From: Ornithodoros turicata
Lineage: Eukaryota > Arthropoda > Arachnida > Ixodida > Argasidae
Assembly (NCBI RefSeq): GCF_037126465.1
Contig: NC_088206.1
Coordinates: forward strand, 51,192,841 to 51,256,840
Direction of reading: 5' to 3'
Length of the DNA stretch: 64,000 nucleotides
Position 1 is the first letter of the stretch, and the number at the start of each line of letters is the position of its first letter. A model generated the notes under the pieces. That model worked only from the letters and a program-made list of their open reading frames with translations, was not told the origin of the DNA and ran no database searches. Positions 29,435-38,287 of the stretch are shown one piece after another. Both the position numbers and the translations under genes were made by a program.

Positions 29435-30340
29435 GAGTACACATGACCATTCCAAGCATCAATAAGAAGGCTGACACAAACTCATCAGTGCTCCGAACAT
29501 TGGCCCTGACACATCTAGAAGAAAAGTTTCCAGCCAAGACAATGATATATACAGATGGTTCCTGCTCCCAGGGAAAATCTGCGAGTGCTTTTGTTGTCGA
29601 AGACGTCAGGAAAGGATACCGGCTCTCCCATGGCACATCATTGACTATGGCCGAATTGCATGGGATCTTCAAAGCCCTGTGCCGTATCAGAAAATCTACA
29701 CCAAAAGAATGGATCATCTGCAGCGACTCCTTGTCCTCCCTACACATGATCAGCCTAGGGAGTGACACATACCTCGTATACAAAATTCTTACTAATGTCA
29801 CCGATATCAACCAAGCAGGACACAGTGTTGCCTTTCAGTGGGTTCCTTCCCACTGTGGAATCCAAGGGAACGAGGCTGCGGACGGAACAGCTAGAGAAGC
29901 GCTCGCCAAGGGAACCCTCAGTGGAATACCTTTCACAAAAGCTGATGCCAAATCATATATCCGACAACGGACAGCACAACGATCGGTACACCAGTGGAAC
30001 AGAAATCTCAGACTGCCCGACTACCTATCCCACATCGATCCGGAACTAAATGGTATCATCCCTAGAAATCAGCATAGGTCTATCCAAACAGCCGTCCACA
30101 GAATTCTCCTGGGACAACTCTACACTCAGGCGACTCTTTACCGAATGAGGAGATCAGCATCGCCACTATGCGCAACATGTAAGACGAGGGAAGATACGCT
30201 CCACGTGATCATCCAATGCCCCGCCTTCAAACAGCACCGAGAAAGGCTGGAAGCTGTCCTAAGCAAGCTCGACTCGCGCGCCTTCAGTTTTTGTAAGCTG
30301 CTAGGTAAATGGCCATGCTCAAAATTGCAAAAGAAATAGG
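29435..30340 (+). pseudogene. RNase H domain and C-terminus of the non-LTR element
   Basis: The open frame overlaps the RT frame by a few codons in another phase. RNase H catalytic residues are all visible: YTDGSC, MAELHGI, CSDSLSSL and GNEAADG. A C-terminal cysteine motif (CATCKTREDTLHVIIQC) follows, typical of I/R1/LOA-group elements and their relatives. It ends in KLQKK and TAG. A short (AAG)n run at about 30565-30582 may be the 3' tail. Called a pseudogene only because its upstream half is frameshifted and truncated. Confidence 0.8.
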
Positions 30341-30582
30341 AGAAAGCCCTCTTCGTGTTTCTTAAAGAAAGCGGCATCGCAGACCGCTTCTAAACCTGAA
30401 CTCAAAAACATGAGACCCAAAGCAAAAGTGTCACGTGTCATTCACTCAAGAGCGACACATGCTAAACACTTTTCTGTGGATATCACCTATATCACCTACA
30501 AGAAATGGAGCTGCTGGCGACACACACCATAGCTCTACCACATGGCTCTAGCAAACATCCAGTTAAAAGAAGAAGAAGAAGA

Positions 30583-31217
30583 TAGCGTTTCAAGCTGCGC
30601 ATGAATATCACAATGCACGTGAATACGAAAAACTGTCGGCGTGTTATCGTGTTCGTCGTTAATGCAATGAGAGACAAAAGCATAAGCATATAATGACGAA
30701 AGTATTAGCAGATGGCTCATCGTGTTGTCATAAGTGAGGTTACAACGCTAGGGGAGATTAGTATTGTGCATACCCGTTTCAGCAACATATCACGAAGCTA
30801 ATGTAACAGGGGCGGAAATAGGGACGCGAGTGCCTGAAAAAAAAAAGACAAGAAAAGAAAGGGGGAAAAAAAGGGTTTCTTTCAGTGTTTTCCCTGAAAA
30901 ATTGGTTTAGAAGGTACTCAACTGTCAAAACTGTCGCCAGGTAAACTGCTCGCAATGTCCAACACAATCCGGGCGCCGGCCGTGCCCGGTGTTTTCAGAC
31001 GCTTTTAGACAAATGTCGGCCCAGCACGCATTGTTCCCCTCGCGGGCAACATGCCGACCAGATCGCTCGGAAATAACACGGCAGCGCCAACACATAAAAA
31101 AAAAATGTAGAAACAGACATCCTGGCGAAATATAGTGCATAAACCAGGCTGAAATATATATATATATATAGGGTGAAGTAAAAGGATTATCAAACGGCCA
31201 CGAAGTTTTACAGAAAT
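30583..31217. other. no recognisable gene
   Basis: Contains an A/G-rich run (30839-30875) and a (TA)n tract at about 31155-31169 just before the next Penelope remnant. Nothing else could be assigned. Confidence 0.4.
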
Positions 31218-32613
31218 TCAAAAAAAGACGCGGAAACAGATTTTAGGGAAGTTACAAACACTAGTTTATTACATGGGGAGACGTTAAAAAGTAAAATGGG
31301 CAAGGGGTCGACGTTTCGACAGTGGCACTGTCTTCGTCAGGACAAAAGATGCGTAGCTCATTACACATTTCTTAAATAGGTTTGTTACATGACGTCATAA
31401 TCGGTACGGGCATGCCACAGGCATTTGTCAGTGAGTCAGATTCGGGAATATTCCAGAAGGTCAAGTCCGGGTGGTGATGTCATTCGCCGTAGGTCACTGT
31501 CCGCTTTGGGGAAAATTCCCGGCAGGGTGAGCGCTGCTTCAATCTTTGCTGAAAAAAAAAAAAAAAGAAAGAAAGAAAAACAGAAAGGAAACGAAAAGGA
31601 AGTGTAGCTCGTCTAAGCGGCCAAATTTCTTAACGTTGAAAGTGCTCCCAGATCTTCGTTAATGGTTGATTGGAATTTGTAAATGAGATAAGATTCGCGT
31701 TGTTCCCTGCACCGATCTGAGCTAAAATTTGACTAGAGAATAAAAAGTGACACGTTATTTAGTGAATGACCACGGCTGTCACCCGTGCGATGGTCGAAGG
31801 TGTCAAATATGCAAATTAATGCAAAGCACCCAAGTACTTAAAAGTACTAATTCCAATTTTTTCGTCAAAATTAATGTTGACTTCGACTGTAATTCATCTA
31901 ACGTCATTTATGTCATTCAGTGCGGCATGTGCCAAGCACAATACGTAGGTCAGACTGAAACATCATTTCGGATCAGGACAACCACCGATCTGACGTTACC
32001 AAAAAGCCAAATCTCCCGGTCTCTCGCCATTTCAAACAACCAGGTCATTTCACTAAATAACGTGTCACTTTTTATTCTCCAGTCAAATTTTAGCTCAGAT
32101 CGGTGCAGGGAACAACGCGAATCTTATCTCATTTACAAATTCCAATCAACCATTAACGAAGATCTGGGAGCACTTTCAACGGTAAGAAATTTGGCCGCCT
32201 ACACTTTCTTCCTTTTCGTTTCCCTTCTGTTTTTCTTTTTTTCCTTTTTTTTTTTTCAGCAAAGTTTGAAGCAGCGCTCACCCTGCCCGGAATTTGCCCC
32301 AAAGCGGACAGTGACCTACGGCGAATGACATCACCACCCGGACTTGACCTTCTGGAATATTCCCGAATACCCGAATTCCCGGAATTCCCGAATACTCACT
32401 GACAAACGCCTGTGGCGTGCCCGTACCGATTATGACGTCATGTAACAAACCTATTTAAGAAATGTGTAATCAGCTACGCATCTTTTTTCCTGACGAAGAC
32501 AGTGCCACTGTCGAAACGTCGACCCCTTGCCCATTTTACTTTTTAACGTCTCCCCATGTAGTAAACTAGTGTTTGTAACTTCCCTAAAATCTGTTTCCGC
32601 GTCTTTTTTTGAA
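31218..32613 (+). mobile_element. Penelope-like remnant 2, palindromic
   Basis: Two inverted arms of about 555-570 bp (31218-31771 and 32043-32613) begin TTCAAAAAAAGACGCGG and its complement. They flank a core encoding a GIY-YIG fragment on the plus strand (31747-32210: CDGRRCQICK, then CQAQYVGQTETSF, then REQRESYLIYKFQ). The frame is internally deleted after the QT motif. The right arm contains a conserved hairpin, CTGACGA followed by a GACAG/CTGTC stem and GAAAC (32490-32516). No RT domain remains. Confidence 0.8.
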
Positions 32614-32634
32614 CTTATATATTGTGAAGAAGAC

Positions 32635-32769
32635 GAGCAACGGGCAGCCGCGTCGCTATCGTTGGGTTAGCACCCGCCGCTTTCGAATATTGAGCGTCGC
32701 TCAGTAAACGGTCTCTTGCCCTCCTACCCTGCCTCTACTGTCCTGCTTACACTTGGTGGAGATGCAGGG

Positions 32770-32772
<3 letters not shown>
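32635..32772 (+). mobile_element. LTR end with primer-binding-site-like sequence (gypsy remnant)
   Basis: CAGTAAACGGTCTCTTGCCC and a pyrimidine-rich run precede ACACTTGGTGGAGATGCAGG. The TGGTGGAGATGC resembles the TGGTGGAGGTGC after the complete gypsy 5' LTR at 36895, so this is probably an LTR-PBS scrap of a related element. Confidence 0.45.
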
Positions 32773-32811
<39 letters not shown>

Positions 32812-32826
32812 TATATATATATTCGG
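32773..32826. repeat. (TA)n microsatellite
   Basis: About 24 TA repeats with one GG interruption, adjacent to Penelope remnants 2 and 3. Confidence 0.9.
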
Positions 32827-32890
32827 TATAGGTACTAACAAAATATGAGGCAGACAACGAAGATGTAGGAAGTAGAAAAAGGGGGAGTTA

Positions 32891-34087
32891 TTTATTTACT
32901 AGTGGAAAGTTAAGGGGGAAGTCAACGTTGCGGCGGAAGCTCCGCCTTCGTCAGGACTGAAGAATGACAAATGACACTTGGAGTTTTATACAGTGCTACA
33001 ATGACGTCACAATCGGGGGGTCCCGCCACCTGGCGGCCGTCAGCAGGTCAAGTACAAGGAAGTGGTTGAGTCATGTCCGGTGAAGAGGTCATAGTCCGGG
33101 AGGTGGGATGGAATCCAAGGGCTGTGGACTGTTGTTCTGCAAAGAAAAGGGGAACAAGCAGCAGTACACTATCTAAGCAGATAAGTTTCTTATTGTTGAC
33201 AGTACACCGGGGTCCTCGTTTATGATAGATTGGAATTTGTAGATAAGGTAAGATTGGCGCTGTTCTCGGCACCGATCGGAACTGAAGTTTGTTTGAAGAA
33301 GGAAAATTGAAACATCGTTACTTGAATGGCCTGGCTGGCTAAAATGGCGTGAAACTGGAAGATTCGGTTTTTTCGTCACGTCCGATCGGTGATTGTTAAA
33401 TCTGATTCTGAATGCGGTTTTTGTCTGGCCCACGTACTGTGCTTGGCATGCGTTACATTGAATGAGATAGATAACGTTGGACGAATTACAGTCTAGGTTT
33501 GCTCTAATTGTCACTCTGAAGTGAGAACTAGTACTTTCGGCTATGGTGGTGTTTTGCATTGATTTGCATATTTGACATCTGCGGCCTTCACATGGGTGAC
33601 AACCCATTGGTGAATCATTTGGTTCGTTGATTTTAGAATGAACTAAGCTATCTAGCAGATTGCGTGCGCGCCTGTAGGTGACACGAGGTGCCTGCGGAAA
33701 AATTTCCTTTGTGCGCTCGGATTCGGATATCGGATTCGGATTCGGACTCGGATATCATAAACGAGGACCCCGGTGTACTGTCAACAATAAGAAACTTATC
33801 TGCTTAGATAGTGTACTGCTGCTTGTTCCCCTTTTCTTTGCAGAACAACAGTCCACAGCCCTTGGATTCCATCCCACCTCCCGGACTATGACCTCTTCAC
33901 CGGACATGACTCAACCACTTCCTTGTACTTGACCTGCTGACGGCCGCCAGGTGGCGGGACCCCCCGATTGTGACGTCATTGTAGCACTGTATAAAACTCC
34001 AAGTGTCATTTGTCATTCTTCAGTCCTGACGAAGGCGGAGCTTCCGCCGCAACGTTGACTTCCCCCTTAACTTTCCACTAGTAAATA

Positions 34088-34089
<2 letters not shown>
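32891..34089 (-). mobile_element. Penelope-like remnant 3, palindromic
   Basis: Arms of 337 bp (32891-33227 and 33753-34089) are inverted copies. The coding remnant is on the minus strand (33607-33173): CEGRRCQICKSM, VIYLIQCNACQAQYVGQT (GIY-YIG), FNNHRSDVTKKPNLPVSRHF and REQRQSYLIYKFQS. It is closely similar to remnant 2 but from a different copy. The arms carry a CTGACGA hairpin with stem GGCGG/CCGCC, followed by GCAAC where the others have GAAAC. RT is absent. A GGATTCGGATATC word cluster sits at 33716-33757 beside the right arm. Confidence 0.8.
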
Positions 34090-34121
<32 letters not shown>

Positions 34122-34123
34122 CA
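34090..34123. repeat. (TA)n microsatellite
   Basis: TA repeats immediately follow the right arm of Penelope remnant 3. Confidence 0.9.
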
Positions 34124-34481
34124 TATGCGTCTTTGAGCTAGACCAAATAAAAGCTCTTCCACCTTTTATTTGTACGGTGAACAACTCATTGAACAATAGA
34201 AAGTTAGGTTAGCTACTGAAGCCGAAATCTCCCTTTTTATTTTTCTTTCAAATCAGCCAATCATTCATGATTTTTTTTAAAGTCTTCCCGAAAGGAATAT
34301 ATGAGAAAGCCGTTCTTTTTATCATCTTTTTGTCATTTATATTTTCTCTCCGTTTGTTTACATATAATGCAGGCCAAACCATTTTCCCAAGCAGGAGAGG
34401 CTGTACATTAATGAGTCAGGACATCATAAGCGAATACAACCGTAACCACGTGATACAATGAAATTTACACGCAAGAAGAAA
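34124..34481. other. no recognisable feature
   Basis: AT-rich sequence with one 64-codon ORF of no known similarity. Confidence 0.35.
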
Positions 34482-34634
34482 CCCAAGCAGCACAATGTAC
34501 TGAAAGTCGAGTGCAATAGGGGTGGACGGTATGTGTCTTATCAATGTTCTTTAGTTTCACGGGTCTGTTCAAGGTCTTCCACCTATCCGTCCACCCCTAT
34601 TGCACTCGACTTTCAGTGCATTGTGCTGCTTGGG
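34482..34634. mobile_element. 153-bp MITE with 47-bp arms
   Basis: CCCAAGCAGCACAATGTACT at the left and the complement ending CATTGTGCTGCTTGGG at the right. The arms extend to GGGGTGGACGG/CCGTCCACCCC with one mismatch seen. Around 55 bp of loop. No coding capacity. Confidence 0.8.
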
Positions 34635-34691
34635 AAGGTAAGGTTACAGATAAAATATCATATACGCAGGCAAGCTGGTGGATTAGATCCA

Positions 34692-34814
34692 TGACGATGA
34701 AAGCATGAACTTGGGCACGTACAACAACACTCAACAACCAGCTCGTCTCGGCTCGTGTGTGTTACGTCTTGCTTGTTGAGTGTTGTCGCACCCAAGCTCA
34801 GGCTTTCATCGTCA
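34692..34814. repeat. 123-bp foldback repeat
   Basis: TGACGATGAAAGC pairs with GCTTTCATCGTCA. Inward, CTTGGGCACGTACAACAAC pairs imperfectly with GTTGTCGCACCCAAG, and CACTCAACAA with TTGTTGAGTG. A palindromic end of an unidentified element. Confidence 0.65.
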
Positions 34815-34899
34815 TTGAAGGGTAGGAGGGAATAAATTAAAACAAAAAGACCTTTCGAGCCACCGTTCACGCCATATTATTATACTAAGATTGTGAGGT

Positions 34900-36578
34900 G
34901 GGTCGGGCCCGGCAGGTCAAGAGGGAAGCTTTGTTACTCTAGTCGACCAATACATGGCAAACTGCAACTGCAACTGATTGAAACCGCGGCATGGTTCAAG
35001 CGGAGAACAATGCAAGCGTCGGCATGCACACCGAACACATCTCAACGTGCGCGCTTCTTCCGGTCTCTCTCCCCATGGTTGGCAGACGAGCTGCTGGACA
35101 TTTCCGACGGGCGTTCGCCTCTCACAAGATATGCTCCCTAATGTTTTCTGATAAATCTAAATCGTACAAAAGTAAAAATTTCGGATATTTTACATCCCAT
35201 TGCGCAGGTCGCGCATTTGGGAACGTAGTGTTACAGGCCGGAACACCGTAGCGGCAAAGGAGAAATCCATCGGAGAACCCCCGCTCTGTCGCGCTCCTAG
35301 CGTAGAAATATGGATATTCCATTGTCACGCTTTTTCTATTGTTCTCTCCCCACATTGGCAGGCCGCACCAGCGCAGCAAAGGAGAGCTATCGAGGGGCTG
35401 TGCTCGGGCTATCTTAATATGTTCGGCCGAAGCTCGTGATATTATCATCAACCCATCAGCCTTAAACCCTTATGACTCCCCGTCAGCTACTGTTCCACTC
35501 AGAGAGCTGTCTGAACTGGCGGACAGAATTATCGAAGCCACTCCTCCTTTCGTTAATGCCCCTCCGCTTGTTTCACTGCAGACCACAGCTATGCTTGCGC
35601 CTAGGCACGGGCCGACTTTTCCGGGTCCGACCCGGCCCGGGCGCATCGAAAAATGGCCCGACCCGACCCGGGCCCGGACCTTCATATTTTTATGCGGCCC
35701 GGCCCGGCCCGGTGACCCAGTGACTAGAGCCCGGCCCGGCGTCTAAGCAAATAGAGCCCGGCCCGGTGACCCGGCGAGTAGATCCCGGCCTAGTATTTCC
35801 AGCCGCGACGTAAGCGTTTCTGGCGATTATCAAACAAATTTATAAGTAAATTTATAAGGAGAGAATACAAACATACAAGTGATGGCGGTTTAACACCGTA
35901 ACCGCACGAGACCAAATTAAATCCAGAACGCACGCTGGCATGGGCATTATCGTTACACAGTCAAGATTTTGCGGAGGTAGAGCATGCTGTCGACAAACTG
36001 CTTCTCCCAGTCCCTTCCCATCTCACCAAGCTTTGCCAAAGTGATTGTGAAATACGTGAGGAGCAATGTAAAGTGGCTTTGAGAATGTTCTAGAGGGTAG
36101 AATCATATGCATAATGCAGTATCCTTTGCTTGTCTTTGCAAAATATGCACAGGAATGACGCAAGCGCATGATGATATGAACTAATGCATCTCCATTGTGT
36201 GGAATTAGCTGCGTGGCCCGGTCGGGCCTGACTCTCGGGAACATATTTGTCGGCCCGGGCCCGGCCCGGCCCGCGGTGGTGGCGTATTTTGTCGGCCCGG
36301 GCTCGGCCCGCCCCGGAGCAGACAGCCAATAACAAGCCCGGCCCGCGGGCCGGGTCGGGGGCCCGGGCCCGTGCAGGGCTCTACTTGCGCCCTCGACTAC
36401 CCCTAACGCCAGTTGTTCTAGAGCGACCAGACCACTTTCCCAAATCCCTATGGAGCGGCTGTCCCCGGGACCTCCTCGCCCTTTCCTTCTCTCAATGGTG
36501 AAACGCCCGCTTGGCGCGCTGCCCACATTCCCTAAAACAGCGAGCCGCCGGATTGGGACGTGTGACGACAGGCTGTTC
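34900..36578 (+). pseudogene. old gypsy gag fragment, interrupted
   Basis: Scattered pieces in gag order: RFFRSLSPWLADELLDI near 35065-35120, LRELSELADRIIEATPPFV near 35495-35560, and a proline-rich stretch after 36384 reaching RRIGTCDDRLFMY near 36590, where the protease should start. A GC-rich TIR element sits inside (35602-36383) and the young gypsy begins at 36589. The 35130-35430 part does not fit gag and may be another insertion. This is motif-level recognition only. Confidence 0.5.
35602..36383. mobile_element. GGCCCG-word TIR element with 8-bp TSD
   Basis: Flanked by a perfect 8-bp duplication CTTGCGCC (35594-35601 and 36384-36391). Ends are TAGGCACGGGCC and the complement of TAGAGCCCTGCACGGGCC. 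Subterminal regions consist of degenerate GGCCCGGCCCGG words; the centre is unique non-coding sequence. The 8-bp duplication suggests a hAT-type non-autonomous element. The TAGAGCCCTGC terminus is shared with the CATCCG elements at 15243 and 18516. Confidence 0.85.
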
Positions 36579-36588
36579 ATGTACATAT

Positions 36589-36890
36589 TGCCACGAATCA
36601 TCATCGCGAAACTTCCAGGGCAGGCACGAAACGGTACATCTCATCCCGGCGCATGCTGAAGAAGAAGCAAGAAGCTTACAGACACATCGCCTGCTCTCTG
36701 GCAAACGCACGTGCTGTTTCTAGACTTTTCGGCGCGACGCTTAAATGCTTGTGCGCTCCAAGCTGGAGCATTCATTCTTTGGACTCAGTTGTGTTCAGAG
36801 AGCTATCACTCTTGTGTTTTGCTACCAAGTAGTCTAATAAACCGTTCGCTGTTTATTCGACGACTCGCCGACCCATTTCGCTTCGTGACA
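36589..36890 (+). repeat. 5' LTR of the gypsy element
   Basis: 302 bp, TG...CA ends, with an AATAAA signal near 36836. Matches 41808-42109 except at two positions I could find. Confidence 0.93.
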
Positions 36891-36894
36891 TTTC

Positions 36895-36910
36895 TGGTGG
36901 AGGTGCGGGG
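36895..36910 (+). other. primer-binding site of the gypsy element
   Basis: TGGTGGAGGTGCGGGG starts 4 nt after the LTR. Its complement ends in CCA, as a tRNA 3' end would. The tRNA species was not determined. Confidence 0.6.
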
Positions 36911-37015
36911 CATCCCTTGTCCAACGGCCTGGAAGACCAACTGCGACAAAGCAGAAGACAGCTTGGTCTGCCTGCAGAATTCGGTCCATTAGAACCCCCT
37001 AAACGCAAGAAGAAG

Positions 37016-38053
37016 ATGACTGCGGAGACCAGTACCCAAGTGGCGCAACCTGTTGGCACGCCCATAGCCCCTGCACGGTCGCCGAAGACATTCAGCGGGG
37101 AGTATTACGACGACGTGGACGATTGGGTCGACCACTATGAGCGGATCGCCAAGTTCAACAACTGGAGTGACGACCAAAAGTTCGTCAACGTCTATTTCTC
37201 CCTGGAAGGCACCGCGAAGACATGGTTCGAGAACAGGGAGGCTTCGCTCACGTCCTGGGACGTCTTCAAAAGCAAACTCCGCGAGGCGTTCGCTTTTCAA
37301 CAACGAGCTGAACGCGCTGAACATCTGCTCCAGAGACGGATTCAGCTGCCAAACGAAAGCGTTACAGGCTTCGTCGAAGATGTGTTGCGGCTCTTCCGGC
37401 GAGCTGACCCCAAAGCATCCGAGGAGAAGAAAGTTCAGCGACTCATGAGGGGCGTAAAAGAAGAAATTTTTCGCGCCCTGTCCCGGGATCCACCCGCCAC
37501 GACCGACGCTTTTCTGGACGAAGCCGTCCGCATTGAGAGCACCCTGCTCTCTCGCGTTACCGTCAACGAACGACACCAGGGCTACGAGGCTTTCTCCACG
37601 ACGGCTGACCTCGACGTCGGATCGCTCAGACAGCTGATTCGAGAGGTGGTACGCGAAGAAGTACGAGCTCTCCTCTGTCCTGAGAAGGCTCAAGACCCTT
37701 TGTCTTCGATGGGTGCGATCATCAAGGACGAGGTTCAGCAGGCAATCCAGACATCGTCAACCGCCAACCCCGACGCGGAAGTACCGAGACCAACCTACGC
37801 CGCCGCTGTGAGACAGGTGCCACCTACTCGTCCGTCGTTCTACGGAAACCGTTGGACGCCCCCTCGGCCTGTCCAACCTACTCCGAGCGTCCCGCCACAC
37901 TCTCAGCCGTTTCGCAAAACGGACGTTTGGCGGACTCCCGACTTCAGACCGCTCTGCTACCACTGCGGAGAGGCCAACCACGTCTATCGCCGATGTCCCT
38001 ACCGACGACTTGGCCTTCCCGGTTTTTCACCCGACGCCCCTCGCCGCAATTGA
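37016..38053 (+). CDS. gag: gypsy Gag
   Basis: ATG at 37016 gives 345 residues; the frame is open further upstream but has no earlier ATG. The capsid region includes YYDDVDDWVDHYERIAKFN and LEGTAKTWFENRE, then VTGFVEDVLRLFRRADPKAS and KVQRLMRGVKEEIF, the usual gypsy capsid helices. Near the C-terminus is one CCHC zinc knuckle, CYHCGEANHVYRRC (CX2CX4HX4C), which binds RNA. It overlaps a second frame (38010-38315) that is serine/arginine-rich, and pol continues in a third phase, suggesting programmed or accidental frame changes between gag and pol. Confidence 0.88.
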   Translation: MTAETSTQVAQPVGTPIAPARSPKTFSGEYYDDVDDWVDHYERIAKFNNWSDDQKFVNVYFSLEGTAKTWFENREASLTSWDVFKSKLREAFAFQQRAERAEHLLQRRIQLPNESVTGFVEDVLRLFRRADPKASEEKKVQRLMRGVKEEIFRALSRDPPATTDAFLDEAVRIESTLLSRVTVNERHQGYEAFSTTADLDVGSLRQLIREVVREEVRALLCPEKAQDPLSSMGAIIKDEVQQAIQTSSTANPDAEVPRPTYAAAVRQVPPTRPSFYGNRWTPPRPVQPTPSVPPHSQPFRKTDVWRTPDFRPLCYHCGEANHVYRRCPYRRLGLPGFSPDAPRRN

Positions 38054-38287
38054 AGACTATCTACGGCAGCAGAATGCTTCTGCTGGCTCGCGACGCGACC
38101 TGTCCCCGAGCGTCCGCCACCGCAGCAGGTCGCCAGGAAGAGCACGTTCACCGTCACCGGCAAGACGACCTGTGTGGCGCAGCCCTAACCGGGAAAACCG
38201 AAGACTGCAGCTCCGGGAGGTGAAGCTGCGGACCGACGACAAGTTACAATTCCTCCAACTCGACGAACAGCAACGCAGCACCAACAC

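Noticed and set aside
32490..32520. Calling a complete hammerhead ribozyme
   Set aside because: The CUGANGA-stem-GAAA core is present but stems I and III and the cleavage triplet could not be drawn convincingly; kept only as a hammerhead-like finding.
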